Shown piece by piece: positions 7,958 to 16,591 of a DNA stretch of 64,000 nt; position 1 is the first letter of the stretch; each line of letters begins with the position of its first letter. The translations under genes and the position numbers were made by a program. The stretch covers positions 2,294,001-2,358,000 of the forward strand of contig NZ_CP123967.1 in the NCBI RefSeq assembly GCF_029917005.1. Reading direction: 5' to 3'. The notes below the pieces were generated by a model, which was not told the origin of the DNA, made no database searches, and was given only the letters and a program-made list of their open reading frames with translations. This stretch comes from Tessaracoccus lacteus. Lineage in GTDB: Bacteria; Actinomycetota; Actinomycetes; Propionibacteriales; Propionibacteriaceae.

Positions 7958-8310
7958 TGCCTTCCCATCAGCTGCGTGCAGAGCCGCACACGCGACCCGG
8001 TCGCCTCGAGCAGGTGCCCCGAAGCCTGCAGCAGGCCCGCCAGGTCGTCGGCATCAGCCAGCGCGTACCAGGACGCCCTCCCCTCCGCACGCACCACGAC
8101 AAGGCCGCACTCGCGCAGGCAGCGCAGGTGGGCGCTCACCGTCGACTGCGCGAAGCCGAGATGGTCGACGAGGTCACGCACGCGGTGCTCGCCCCCGGCC
8201 AGGTGCTGGAGGATCGCGAGCCGGTTGGCATCGGAGAGCGCGTGGAAGAGCCTGGCGAACGTGGCGGTCGAGTCGGGATCAATCACGACCTCCGCAGGTT
8301 GCATCGTCAT
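7954..8310 (-). CDS. ArsR/SmtB-family metal-responsive repressor, 118 aa
   Basis: The winged helix is clear: ARLFHALSDANRLAILQHL, then VRDLVDHLGFAQSTVSAHLRCLRECGLV and a wing VVRAEGRASWYAL. ArsR-family repressors leave the promoter when metal binds. The CxCxxC-type alpha3 site is absent, with a Cys only in LRCLREC, so an alpha5 site may be used; the C-terminus has a candidate His and Cys (SGHLLEATGSRVRLC). The 4-nt overlap with the CDF exporter downstream makes that its most likely target. Confidence 0.9.
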   Translation of the reverse strand: MTMQPAEVVIDPDSTATFARLFHALSDANRLAILQHLAGGEHRVRDLVDHLGFAQSTVSAHLRCLRECGLVVVRAEGRASWYALADADDLAGLLQASGHLLEATGSRVRLCTQLMGRQ

Positions 8311-8390
8311 GATGCGATCCTATCGCTGCACGGCGATGCCGACCACCTGGCCGCAGCCATCGTGGCAGGTCGGGGATAGAATCACCCGTG

Positions 8391-9638
8391 ATGACTGAGA
8401 CGACCGCGCCCCCCGGAACCCTCTCCAGGCTGCATGCCTGGGTGACCCGCGAGACATCGGGCGGCATCCTGCTGCTCGTCGCCGCTGCGGTCGCCCTCAT
8501 CTGGGCGAACTCCCCGTGGCGGGAGACCTACCACGCGCTCGCCGCCTTCGAGTTCGGCCCGGAGGCGCTGCACCTGCGCCTCAACTCCGCCGAGTGGGCC
8601 GCCGACGGCCTGCTCGCCATCTTCTTCTTCGTGGTGGGCGTGGAGCTCAAACACGAGATCGTGGCCGGCAGCCTCAGCAAGCCTAAGGAGGCGGCCGTCC
8701 CGGTGCTCGCCGCGGTGGGCGGCATGATCATGCCCGCCGTGATCTTCGTTGCGGTCACCGCGTCGCTCGACCCCTCGGCTCTGCACGGCTGGGCGATCCC
8801 GACCGCCACAGACATCGCCTTCGCGCTGGCCGTCCTGGCCATCTTCGGCAAGGGCCTGCCGCGCGCGCTCCGGGTGTTCCTCCTGACGCTCGCCGTCGTC
8901 GACGACCTGCTCGCGATCATCGTCATCGCCGTGTTCTACACCGAGGGGCTGCACCTCGGACTGCTGGCGCTGTCGCTGCTGTGCGTTGCCGCGTTCGCGT
9001 TCGCGGCGCGCATGAAGCGCACCCACTGGTGGCTGCTCACCCCGCTCGTCATCGTGGCCTGGGCCCTGATGCACGCCTCCGGGGTGCACGCGACCATCGC
9101 CGCCGTGCTGTGCGGCCTCACCGTCGCGGCCCGCCCCATCCACGGCGAGGCCGACTCGCGCACACACCGCTTCGAAGCGCTGGTGAAGCCCTGGTCCGCG
9201 GGCCTGGCGCTGCCCGTCTTCGCGTTCTTCTCCGCCGGCGTCACGATCATCGACGGCGAGGGTCCCGCCGCCGTGATCGGCCAGCCCGTGGTGCTCGCGA
9301 TCGTCGGCGGCCTGGTTGTCGGCAAGATCGTCGGCGTCCTCGGCACCACCGCGCTGGTCACCCGGCTGACGCCGCTGCGACTGCCCGACGCCATCGGCCT
9401 GCGGGACCTGATCCCCGTCGGCATGCTTTGCGGCATCGGATTCACCGTCGCGCTGCTCATCGCCGAACTGTCCTTCCCCGACTCCGAGCACACGGCCGGC
9501 GCGAAGCTGGCCGTGCTGATGGGCTCCTCCATCGCCGCCGTCCTCGGGGCCCTGATGCTGCGCCGCGACGCACGCCTCGCCCGCAACTCCGACATGAACG
9601 AGGACGGCATCCCCGACACCAACATTTCGCCGATCTGA
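8391..9638 (+). CDS. nhaA: Na+/H+ antiporter NhaA
   Basis: NhaA exchanges internal Na+ for external protons and protects against salt and alkaline stress. Visible landmarks are SGGILLLVAAAVALIWANSPW at the start, FFFVVGVELKHE, the assembly-helix motif IPTATDIAFALAVLAIFGKG, and the paired Asp of the ion site in LAVVDDLLAI. The C-terminal half contains GMLCGIGFTVALLIAEL. The length of 415 aa is slightly longer than the E. coli protein. A GTG directly precedes the ATG and could also serve as start. The divergent ArsR regulator is 77 nt away. Confidence 0.94.
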   Translation: MTETTAPPGTLSRLHAWVTRETSGGILLLVAAAVALIWANSPWRETYHALAAFEFGPEALHLRLNSAEWAADGLLAIFFFVVGVELKHEIVAGSLSKPKEAAVPVLAAVGGMIMPAVIFVAVTASLDPSALHGWAIPTATDIAFALAVLAIFGKGLPRALRVFLLTLAVVDDLLAIIVIAVFYTEGLHLGLLALSLLCVAAFAFAARMKRTHWWLLTPLVIVAWALMHASGVHATIAAVLCGLTVAARPIHGEADSRTHRFEALVKPWSAGLALPVFAFFSAGVTIIDGEGPAAVIGQPVVLAIVGGLVVGKIVGVLGTTALVTRLTPLRLPDAIGLRDLIPVGMLCGIGFTVALLIAELSFPDSEHTAGAKLAVLMGSSIAAVLGALMLRRDARLARNSDMNEDGIPDTNISPI

Positions 9639-9720
9639 TCCGGGGCCGTGGGCGCGTCGACGGGGAGCCTGCCCGTCATGGCAAGCTGGTGCACCTGTCG
9701 ACGTCCCCAGGAGTGAGCCC

Positions 9721-11223
9721 ATGTCCGAGCACGCATTCCAGCTGCTGGCCATTGTCGTGTACTTCGCGGCGATGCTCGGCATCGGCTACTACGCCTTCCG
9801 ACGCACGTCCACCATCGACGGCTACATGCTGGCCGAGCGGAACCTCCGACCTGGGGTGGCCGCACTGTCGGCGAACGCGTCGGACATGTCCGGCTGGCTG
9901 CTCATGGGCCTGCCCGGAGCGATCTACCTGTCGGGACTGGTCGAGGCGTGGATCGCGATCGGGCTCACGCTCGGCGCCTGGGTGAACTGGAAGGTCGTCG
10001 CGCCACGGCTGCGGGCCTACACCGAGATCGCCGAGAACGCCATCACCATCCCGAGCTTCTTCGGCAAGCGGCTGCCCGGCGAGACGCGCCCCGTCCGGAT
10101 CGCGGCCGCCGCGGTGATCCTCGTCTTCTTCACCTTCTACGTCTCCAGCGGCATGGTGGCCGCTGGCAAGTTCTTCGCCAGCACCTTCGGCTGGCACTAC
10201 CTCGCGGGCATGGCGCTCGTCGCGACCATCACGGTGCTGTACACGTTCATCGGCGGCTTCCTGGGCGCGACGCTGACCGACGTCGCGCAGGGCGTCCTGA
10301 TGCTGACAGCCCTGATCGTGGTGCCGGTCGTCGCGATCGTGTCGATCGGCGGCTGGGACGCGGCGACGGCACAGATCACGGCGCAGAACGCCGACGCGTT
10401 CAACCTGTTCGCCGGCATCGACGACAAGGGCGCCTTCCTGTGGACCGTGGGGATCATCTCCACCGCCGCCTGGGGGCTCGGTTACTTCGGGCAGCCGCAC
10501 ATCATCGTCCGGTTCATGGCGCTGCGCACGGCGCGCGAGGCGAAGACCGCCCGCCGCATCAGCCTCGGCTGGATGATCCTGACCTGCGGTGGCGCGATCC
10601 TGACCGCCCTCATCGGCGTCGGCTACTTCGCCGGGGACCCCGCCAAGAAGCTGGAGGATCGCGAGACGGTGTTCCTCCTGCTCAGCCAGATCTTCTTCCA
10701 CCCCTTCGTCGCCGGTCTGGTGCTCGCCGCGGTGCTGGCGGCCATCATGTCGACGATGTCGAGCCAGCTCGTGGTGTGCTCGTCGGCGCTGGTGGAGGAC
10801 CTCTACAACCTGGCCGGGAGGCGCAGCAACCCGCGCGTGGAGTTGCTGCTCGGCCGGGTCGGCGTTCTGATCATCGCGGTGGTGGCTGCGCTGCTCGCGC
10901 TCGACCAGGACTCCGCGATACTCGAACTGGTGTCCTTCGCGTGGGCCGGGTTCGGCGCTGCCTTCGGCCCCGTCGTGCTGATGTGCCTCTACTGGCGTCG
11001 GTACACGGCCGCCGGCGCGCTGGCGGGCATGGTCACCGGCGGCGTGGTTGTACTCATCTGGGGGAACATCCCGGCGCTGCACTCTGCGATGTACGAGATC
11101 GTGCCCGGCTTCCTGCTGAACCTGCTCATCGGATACGTCGTCTCCCGCCTGACCTGGAAGGGCGACGAGCCGAAGGTCGACGAGGAGTTCGACGCGATGT
11201 CGAGGATCCTCGCCGCGGACTGA
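9721..11223 (+). CDS. putP: Sodium/proline symporter
   Basis: This SSS-family transporter of 500 aa has about 13 membrane segments. Diagnostic stretches are SANASDMSGWLLMGLPGAIYL, the sodium/proline signature in helix 1-2, GYFGQPHIIVRFMA, and IMSTMSSQLVVCSSALVEDLY with the Na-binding Ser/Thr residues of helix 8. PutP imports proline driven by the Na+ gradient, for osmoprotection or as nutrient. AGGAG lies 8 nt before the ATG. It follows nhaA by 82 nt in the same orientation, so both Na+-linked systems may share regulation. Confidence 0.93.
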   Translation: MSEHAFQLLAIVVYFAAMLGIGYYAFRRTSTIDGYMLAERNLRPGVAALSANASDMSGWLLMGLPGAIYLSGLVEAWIAIGLTLGAWVNWKVVAPRLRAYTEIAENAITIPSFFGKRLPGETRPVRIAAAAVILVFFTFYVSSGMVAAGKFFASTFGWHYLAGMALVATITVLYTFIGGFLGATLTDVAQGVLMLTALIVVPVVAIVSIGGWDAATAQITAQNADAFNLFAGIDDKGAFLWTVGIISTAAWGLGYFGQPHIIVRFMALRTAREAKTARRISLGWMILTCGGAILTALIGVGYFAGDPAKKLEDRETVFLLLSQIFFHPFVAGLVLAAVLAAIMSTMSSQLVVCSSALVEDLYNLAGRRSNPRVELLLGRVGVLIIAVVAALLALDQDSAILELVSFAWAGFGAAFGPVVLMCLYWRRYTAAGALAGMVTGGVVVLIWGNIPALHSAMYEIVPGFLLNLLIGYVVSRLTWKGDEPKVDEEFDAMSRILAAD

Positions 11224-11230
11224 ACCGGCC

Positions 11231-12670
11231 TCAGGACGGGCCGTGGGTCCAGCGGCCGTCGACCATGGTCGCGGCGACCGGCATGGCCCGCAGTGCCGCG
11301 GCGTCGGCGCCGACGGGATCCCCGTCGAGGATCGCGAGGTCGGCCGGGGAACCAGGCGCGGTCGCGCCGTCGACGCTTGCCGCGACCGCCTCGTCGAGTG
11401 TGATCCGCTGTTCCGGGTGCCAGGGCGCGCGCTCGTCACGCGTGCGGAACACAGCTGCGCTGATGGCCTGCCAGGGGTCGAGCGGCGCGACGGGTGCGTC
11501 GGACCCGAACGCGAGCGTGGCGCCGGCGTCGAGCAGTGTGCGCAGCGGGAATGCGCGGCCGGTGCGGGCGGGCCAGAGCGCCTCCGCAGCGTCGCGGTCG
11601 TCCATCGCGTGCTCAGGCTGGACGCTGGCGACGATGCCGAGGTCCGCGAACCGGGGGGCGTCGGCATGCCGGAGTAGCTGCGCGTGCTCGATGGAGCCAC
11701 CGGCCCGGCTGATCGCGAAAGCGTCGAGCGCCAGTCGGTTGGCCTCGTCGCCGATGGCGTGCACCGCGACGTGCAGCCCGTGGCCGCGGGCGGTGGCGAG
11801 GAGGTCGGTGAGCTGAAGGGGGTTGACGTTGAGGACGCCCCGGTCGGCCGTGCCGGGGTACGGGTCGACGCAGCAGGCCGTGCGGGTCGTCAGGGAACCG
11901 TCGGAGATGATCTTCAGCGATCCGACGCGCAGCAGCCCGGCGATCTCCCGCCCCGTGGTGAGGCCCTCGTCCAGGGCGCGGGCGAGGTCCTGTGGGTAGA
12001 TGCCGAAGTCGACGCGGGCCGCCAGCGGTCTGGTCGCGACGCGTCGGGTCCAGCTCTCGAGGTTCCAGGCCATCTCGAAGTCGACGATCCGGGTGATCCC
12101 GCGCGCGGCTGCCCGCCGCAGCGCCTCGTCGACCCAGGCGTCCGAGGTCTCGACAGGAACGGTGTCGAGGGCCCTCAGGACCGCGAACGCCTCATCCTCT
12201 GTGAGCGGGGAGTCGACGTCGGCCGGGTCGTAACCGAAACGGTGCAGCGCCGCGGAGTTCAGCCACACGCTGTGCAGGTCGGCTGAGGCCAGCACGACGG
12301 GGCGGGCGCCGGTCGCCGCGTCGAGGCCGGCGACTGTCGGGCGATCGGTCCAGAGCGGGGCCCTGAAGCCGAACCCGACGAACAGCTCGTCCGTGTTGCC
12401 GGACAGCGCGGCCGCGACCCTGGCCGTCGCGTCCGAGGCAGACGCCGAGGCGCTCAGATCGAGGCGCCGGGACAGCGTCGCCCACTGCGTGACGTGCACG
12501 TGGTGGTCGACGAGGCCAGGCATGACGCGACGCCCGTCGAAATCGCGAACCTCCTCGGCTGCCCCGGGCGTGAGGTTCCCGACGTCGACAATCACCCCGT
12601 CGCGGACGCGCACGTCGACGGGGCTGTCGGCGCGAAGGGGCCGCAGGCGACGCAGCAGCAGAGAGGTCAT
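11231..12670 (-). CDS. Amidohydrolase (YtcJ-like, Amidohydro_3), 479 aa
   Basis: The metal-dependent amidohydrolase barrel is seen as VMPGLVDHHVHVTQW (HxH), a substrate-side Lys in LRVGSLKIISDGSLTTRTA, HVAVHAIGDEANRLAL with a ligand His, SIEHAQLL, and the catalytic Asp in LAFGSDAPVAPLDPW. The final small beta domain ends SPADLAILDGDPV. Members hydrolyse N-acyl or cyclic amides; the substrate is unknown. I chose the ATG at 12670. It is convergent with putP, with a 7-nt gap. Confidence 0.85.
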   Translation of the reverse strand: MTSLLLRRLRPLRADSPVDVRVRDGVIVDVGNLTPGAAEEVRDFDGRRVMPGLVDHHVHVTQWATLSRRLDLSASASASDATARVAAALSGNTDELFVGFGFRAPLWTDRPTVAGLDAATGARPVVLASADLHSVWLNSAALHRFGYDPADVDSPLTEDEAFAVLRALDTVPVETSDAWVDEALRRAAARGITRIVDFEMAWNLESWTRRVATRPLAARVDFGIYPQDLARALDEGLTTGREIAGLLRVGSLKIISDGSLTTRTACCVDPYPGTADRGVLNVNPLQLTDLLATARGHGLHVAVHAIGDEANRLALDAFAISRAGGSIEHAQLLRHADAPRFADLGIVASVQPEHAMDDRDAAEALWPARTGRAFPLRTLLDAGATLAFGSDAPVAPLDPWQAISAAVFRTRDERAPWHPEQRITLDEAVAASVDGATAPGSPADLAILDGDPVGADAAALRAMPVAATMVDGRWTHGPS

Positions 12671-12718
12671 CGCACCATTGTGGGACCATGGCGCCCTCCC
12701 CGGACGTAGGCTTCCGGC

Positions 12719-13237
12719 ATGCGACGCCACCTCCTCTGCCTGATCCCACTCGCCGCGCTCGCGGTCGCGGGCTGCTCCGGCTCACCCGAGCCCTCCACGC
12801 CGTCCCCGACGCCCACCGCGTCCGCGACGTCCTCCTCCCCCGCGGCGACCCCCGAGGAGAGCACCCCGATGCCCGCCTCGCCCTCACCGGACGACCCTGA
12901 CAAGGTTCTCGACCTGAACGGCGACTGGAAGCAGACCAACGCCGAGTCCCCCGATGCCTGGCAGGCCGCAACGATCGCGGACGGCATGATCACCATCCTG
13001 TGGGTCAGCGACGGCGGCGACACCACCACGCTCTACTGGGCCGGCAGCTTCGACGCGCCCACCGAGAAGGGCGGCACCTACTCCTGGACGTCGAAGAACG
13101 ACCACGGCCAGACCGACGGCGCGGCGCAGGGCTCCAAGGAAGACACCAAGAAGTTCTCCTACGCCGACGGCGTGCTCAGCTACTCCGTCACCGTCGACGA
13201 CGAGGCGAGCACCGTCGAGCTCGGCCGCATGGGTTGA
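12719..13237 (+). CDS. Predicted lipoprotein, 172 aa
   Basis: A signal peptide MRRHLLCLIPLAALAVAGC ends in a lipobox. A Ser/Thr/Pro-rich linker (about residues 20-60) follows, then a folded domain starting LDLNGDWKQTN that ends DDEASTVELGRMG. The beta-rich domain, with repeated aromatic and Gly positions (LYWAGSF, GTYSWTSKNDHGQ), resembles small actinobacterial and phage-encoded lipoproteins of unknown role. It is divergent from the amidohydrolase gene, with 48 nt between starts. Confidence 0.75.
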   Translation: MRRHLLCLIPLAALAVAGCSGSPEPSTPSPTPTASATSSSPAATPEESTPMPASPSPDDPDKVLDLNGDWKQTNAESPDAWQAATIADGMITILWVSDGGDTTTLYWAGSFDAPTEKGGTYSWTSKNDHGQTDGAAQGSKEDTKKFSYADGVLSYSVTVDDEASTVELGRMG

Positions 13238-13339
13238 GCCCTGGCTGCGGGGCGGATGTGGGAGCGGTCGGCCGAACTCGTCGGTTGGCGGTCGGGTTCA
13301 GCCCTCGGTGAGGCTGGCGCCTGTATCCGGGCAGGGTGG

Positions 13340-13522
13340 ATGTCCGATGCCCCGACGCTGACACGGGCCCAGTGGCTCACGTCGATCACGTTGATCGTCG
13401 GTGGCCTCGCGCCGATCTTCGACTCGACGATCGTCAACGTCGCTCTCACGTCGCTGGCCGCGGACCTCGGCGTGCAGATCGCGACGATCCAGTGGGTGTC
13501 GACGGCATACCTGCTGCCGGTC
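13340..13522 (+). pseudogene. Truncated MFS (DHA2/EmrB-type) transporter, N-terminal 59 residues only
   Basis: From the ATG at 13340 the frame encodes a perfect opening of a drug:H+ antiporter: an initial polar segment, [20 protein letters not shown], and QWVSTAYLL. Homology stops at about 13516, in the middle of what should be the second membrane helix, and the frame ends at 13546. The 3' end of the oppositely oriented acetyltransferase gene begins exactly here. The remaining 400 or more residues are missing, so this is a deletion remnant. Confidence 0.75.
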
Positions 13523-13988
13523 ATTTCTCGCGAGGCGCGAGGCTGACCGAGAAGTTCGTGAGTTGCACGCCTCTGATCACGGGGTGGTGCTCGGCGACGA
13601 CGCGGAAGCCGCGGGCCTCGAAGAACTGCCGGGCGGTGAGGCTCGCGTGGGCGGTGACGGTCACCGTCGGATCCACAAGGCTGATCGCGGCCTGCAGCAA
13701 CGCCGTCGCCACTCCGCTACCCGCGAAGCGAGGGTCCACGAACATCATGTTGAGGTAGGCGTCGCCGTCGATCTCTGTGAATCCGGCTGGCTCGTCCCCG
13801 ATGCGGGCGACAAGGCAGTGCGACTTCATCCGGTTGTCGTTCCACGGCCCGAGGTCGTCCACGCGTGACCACACCGCCACCTGCTCGGGCGTGTAGTCCC
13901 GTGAGGCGGTCCCGCGGATCGCTGCCTGGAACAGGTCACGCGTGAGTGCCGCATCCCGTGGACGGTAGTCTGTGATCTCGATCGTCAC
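13521..13988 (-). CDS. GNAT-family N-acetyltransferase, 155 aa
   Basis: From a GTG at 13988 the protein reads VTIEITDYRPRDAALTRDLF, has the CoA-binding motif MMFVDPRFAGSGVATALLQAA, and ends with ARQFFEARGFRVVAEHHPVIRGVQLTNFSV. The layout matches YafP/PhnO-like small acetyltransferases. The substrate is unknown. The 3' end abuts the truncated MFS fragment on the other strand, which marks a deletion or rearrangement junction. Confidence 0.8.
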   Translation of the reverse strand: MTIEITDYRPRDAALTRDLFQAAIRGTASRDYTPEQVAVWSRVDDLGPWNDNRMKSHCLVARIGDEPAGFTEIDGDAYLNMMFVDPRFAGSGVATALLQAAISLVDPTVTVTAHASLTARQFFEARGFRVVAEHHPVIRGVQLTNFSVSLAPREK

Positions 13989-14055
13989 GCGACAATCATC
14001 CCCTAGTCGGCCACCCGCCCTCGTCGCCGGCCCTGGTGCGAATAGGTGAGGCCAT

Positions 14056-14487
14056 ATGCTCGCCTCCATGGGAGACATCGAGCTGCCAGACCATGATCTT
14101 CCGGCGGCGGCCGAACTCGTGGAGCTCTACAGAAGCGTCGGGTGGAACATGTACACCCGGGAGCCGTCGAGGCTGCAGGACGCGCTGCGCCGGTCGCTCC
14201 GGGTCGTCTGCGCGCGCGAGGACGGCCGACTCGTGGGGCTGGCCCGCGTCGTCGGCGACGGACTGACGGTCGTGTTCCTGCAGGACATCCTGGTCGCACC
14301 CTCGCACCGCCACGCGGGTCTGGGGCGTGCCCTGTTCGAACGCGTCTTCGAGCCCTACGCGGGCGTGCGGCGGAAGGTGCTCCTCACCGATGAACGGTCC
14401 CGCCAGAGCGAATTCTACCAGCAGATGGGCTTCCGCGACATCGGCATCCTCGAGCACCCGCTGCGGGCGTTCCTGAAGTCCAGCTGA
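14056..14487 (+). CDS. GNAT-family N-acetyltransferase, 143 aa
   Basis: The core motif is VFLQDILVAPSHRHAGLGRALFERV, with RxxGxG-type acetyl-CoA contacts, followed by VRRKVLLTDERSRQSEFYQQMGF. ELVELYRSVGWNMYTREP at the start is typical of the YhbS/YjdJ-like single-domain subgroup. The substrate is unknown. The first ATG is used here; a second Met five codons in is possible. It is divergent from the other GNAT gene and followed by a strong hairpin. Confidence 0.85.
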   Translation: MLASMGDIELPDHDLPAAAELVELYRSVGWNMYTREPSRLQDALRRSLRVVCAREDGRLVGLARVVGDGLTVVFLQDILVAPSHRHAGLGRALFERVFEPYAGVRRKVLLTDERSRQSEFYQQMGFRDIGILEHPLRAFLKSS

Positions 14488-14517
14488 CCGACCCAGTCCC
14501 ACCCCCACCCTCGTCCC

Positions 14518-14558
14518 GGCCCGTCCCACCGTGCCGGGCGTCGGGGTGGGACGGGGCC
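14518..14558 (+). terminator. GC-rich hairpin after GNAT gene
   Basis: Arms GGCCCGTCCCACC and GGTGGGACGGGGCC pair with one bulge around a 13-nt loop, 30 nt after the GNAT stop. There is no T-tract, as is common for actinobacterial terminators. Confidence 0.55.
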
Positions 14559-14564
14559 CTGGTG

Positions 14565-14820
14565 TCAGAAGCTGCCGTCGGGGCCGAGGACGTCGACCGA
14601 CGTCGGGGGCCGGTCGCGTCAGCGGGATCGGGGCGCCCCAGATGGGGTTCTCCTCCCTGTCGAACGGCAGGATCTGGGCACAGGCCTGACGGTTCGGCTC
14701 CCAGAGCGGGTTCCCGGCGAGTTCGGTGTAGGTGCGCGCGTGGTAGACGAGCACGGTCTGGCCGTCGGCGGTCTCGGAAACCACGACAGGCATGCACAGC
14801 TCGCCGTCCAGTATAGATCG
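14565..14820 (-). pseudogene. C-terminal remnant of a GH43-type glycosidase, frameshifted
   Basis: The minus strand reads LDGELCMPVVVSETADG, then VLVYHARTYTELAGNPLWEP and NRQACAQILPFDREENPIWG, the typical end of family-43 arabinosidase/xylosidase domains (YHAR, PNR, AQ, and a final G-x-P-I-P-L). After IPLTR a +1 shift is needed in a run of C residues to continue PPTSVDVLGPDGSF and stop at 14565. The 5' part is absent: homology ends near 14820, where a TPR fragment on the other strand begins. It is a broken, non-functional remnant. Confidence 0.6.
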
Positions 14821-14824
14821 ACAC

Positions 14825-15072
14825 TCCGCATTTTTGGCCGCCTCGACGAGGCAATCGCCGTGCTACAAGCCGCCCCGATGCACGCAACGACGGGCTCCGC
14901 GCCTCGTGTCGGGCTCTCTCTGGCTCTCCACAGTGCTGGACGCAAGGACGAAGCCCTCCGGGTCGCGATCGAGGCACAGATAGACACACTGCCGCGCTAC
15001 CAGCGCTAGATGCACAACTACGCCGCCGCACTCACCGAGTCTGCAACGTCAGACGAATCGGCCAAACGTTGA
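14825..15072 (+). pseudogene. C-terminal remnant of a TPR protein with in-frame TAG
   Basis: The plus strand encodes GRLDEAIAVLQAAP, then GLSLALHSAGRKDEALRVAI and DTLPRYQR, followed by TAG (15007-15009) and then, in the same frame, MHNYAAALTE and a TGA at 15070-15072. Actinobacterial TPR proteins usually continue RYQRSMxNYA, so the TAG looks like a nonsense mutation in a gene already truncated at its 5' end. The final TGA falls inside a YchF-tail-like sequence, which suggests this is an element junction. Confidence 0.55.
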
Positions 15073-15083
15073 CGCGGAACTCC
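15063..15083 (-). repeat. YchF-tail-like sequence, site D (weak)
   Basis: The plus-strand stretch AACGTTGACGCGGAACTC matches site C at 17194-17211 (ACGTTGAAGCGGAACTC) at all but one or two positions. On the minus strand it reads AAEFRVNV, resembling EFRFNV of YchF, but the stop is lost (TGG). It lies at the boundary between the decay zone and the IS256-bearing segment. I treat it as a possible left-most attachment remnant. Confidence 0.4.
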
Positions 15084-15137
15084 GCCGCATTCCGGTACGT
15101 ACAGCCATCTGCCGCATTCCGGTACGTACAGCCATCT
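15084..15137. repeat. Two perfect 27-bp direct repeats
   Basis: GCCGCATTCCGGTACGTACA plus GCCATCT occurs twice back to back (15084-15110 and 15111-15137). GTACGTAC within each copy is palindromic. It lies just left of the IS256 element and beside the site-D sequence. Confidence 0.9.
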
Positions 15138-15191
15138 GTTGCCACCAGAGCCATTCGCTATGCATCCCTTCCCGCAGGACCTCCACGGCTC

Positions 15192-16591
15192 AGTAGAGCC
15201 CCCTAGAGTGGTGTAGCCCCCACAGTGGCCGTGGCCGTCGATGACGGCAGGGCGGTCACCGTGGGATCCTTCGAGTTCACCTACCAAAGCTCTCTCAAAG
15301 GAAATCAACCACGATGACCGCTCCTCACATTGTCGACCCCGCCCGCGTGCTGGGCAACCTGCTGACCGAAGCCTCTCCGGACATGATGCGCCAGCTGCTG
15401 CAGAACATGATCAACGCCCTCCTCTCGGCCGATGCCGACGCCGTGTGCGGCGCCGAATGGGGACAGCCCTCAACCGAGCGGGTCGCGCAGCGCAACGGCT
15501 ACCGCCACCGTCCGCTGGACACCCGCGTCGGCACCATCGACGTGGCCGTCCCGAAGCTGCGCTCCGGCAGCTACTTTCCCGAGTGGCTGCTGGAGCGCCG
15601 CAAACGAGCCGAAGCGGCCCTGATCACGGTGATCGCTGACTGCTACCTCGCCGGCGTCAGTACTCGTCGGATGGACGAACTCGTCAAGACCCTGGGCATC
15701 GACGGCCTGTCGAAGTCACAGGTCTCACGCATGGCCGCCGACCTCGACGAACACGTAGCGCAGTTCCGGCACCGCCCCCTGGGCGAGGCCGGGCCGTTCA
15801 CGTTTGTTGCAGCTGACGCGTTGACGATGAAGGTCCGCGAAGGCGGACGCGTGATCAACGCCGTGGTCCTCGTCGCCACCGGCGTCAACGGCGACGGACA
15901 CCGCGAGGTCCTGGGCCTGCAGGTCGTCACCTCCGAGACCAAACCGGCGTGGAACACGTTCTTCGCCGATCTGGTGGCCCGCGGCCTTGCGGGGGTCCGA
16001 CTGGTCACCAGCGATGCCCACGCCGGGCTGGTGGAGGCGATCGCGGCGAACCTGCCTGGCGCGTCCTGGCAGCGCTGCCGAACCCACTACGCCGCGAACC
16101 TGATGTCCGTGACCCCGAAGAGCATGTGGCCCGCGGTCAAAGCGATGCTCCATTCGGTCTATGACCAACCCGACAAAAAGTCGGTCCAGGCGCAGTTCGA
16201 CCGTCTGCTCGACTACACCGCCGAGAAGCTACCCGAGGTTGCAGAGCACCTCGAAGCCGCCCGGGCAGACGTGCTCGCGTTCACCGGCTTCCCCAAGGAC
16301 GTGTGGACCCAGATCTGGTCGAACAACCCCGCCGAACGCCTGAACCGTGAGATCCGCCGCCGCACCGACGCGGTCGGGATCTTCCCCAACCGGGAAGCGA
16401 TCATCCGCCTCGTCGGCGCTGTCTTGGCCGAGCAGACCGATGAGTGGGCAGAAGGGCGCCGCTACCTGGGCCTCGACGTCCTCGCACGATGCCGACTCAG
16501 CACCATCACCAACGCCGTTGAGGAGGTGACCGAACCCCTCGCCCTCACCGCCTAGACGAAGGAACCGCTACACCACTCCACTGGACTTGAC
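15192..16591 (+). mobile_element. Complete IS256-family insertion sequence, 1,400 bp
   Basis: The element is bounded by 26-bp imperfect inverted repeats, 15192-15217 and 16566-16591, which match at 19 of 26 positions including a perfect inner GAGTGGTGTAGC. They flank a single transposase gene. CCACGGCTC at 15183-15191 and again at 16592-16600 is a 9-bp target duplication, as expected for IS256. The intact duplication and transposase suggest a recent insertion into non-coding DNA. Confidence 0.9.
15314..16555 (+). CDS. IS256-family transposase, 413 aa
   Basis: This is a mutator-like DDE transposase. QRNGYRHRPLDTRVGTIDVAVPKLR is the conserved N-terminal block, FTFVAADALTMKVREGG carries the first Asp, VRLVTSDAHAGLVEAI the second, and the NNPAERLNREIRRRT segment the catalytic Glu. 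The CxxH-type WQRCRTHYAANL is also typical. The full-length frame without interruption implies activity. A weak AAAGGAAATC ribosome site precedes the ATG. Confidence 0.95.
   Translation: MTAPHIVDPARVLGNLLTEASPDMMRQLLQNMINALLSADADAVCGAEWGQPSTERVAQRNGYRHRPLDTRVGTIDVAVPKLRSGSYFPEWLLERRKRAEAALITVIADCYLAGVSTRRMDELVKTLGIDGLSKSQVSRMAADLDEHVAQFRHRPLGEAGPFTFVAADALTMKVREGGRVINAVVLVATGVNGDGHREVLGLQVVTSETKPAWNTFFADLVARGLAGVRLVTSDAHAGLVEAIAANLPGASWQRCRTHYAANLMSVTPKSMWPAVKAMLHSVYDQPDKKSVQAQFDRLLDYTAEKLPEVAEHLEAARADVLAFTGFPKDVWTQIWSNNPAERLNREIRRRTDAVGIFPNREAIIRLVGAVLAEQTDEWAEGRRYLGLDVLARCRLSTITNAVEEVTEPLALTA

Noticed and set aside
8382-11700. Long minus-strand open frames opposite nhaA and putP
   Set aside because: Shadow frames; plus-strand genes encode complete, recognisable transporters.
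13256-13546. Functional small membrane protein at the truncated MFS start
   Set aside because: The sequence is a clean N-terminal MFS segment that ends abruptly at another gene; an independent protein is unlikely.
15007-15009. Recoded amber codon in the TPR gene
   Set aside because: The gene also lacks its 5' half, so a nonsense mutation in a remnant is simpler.
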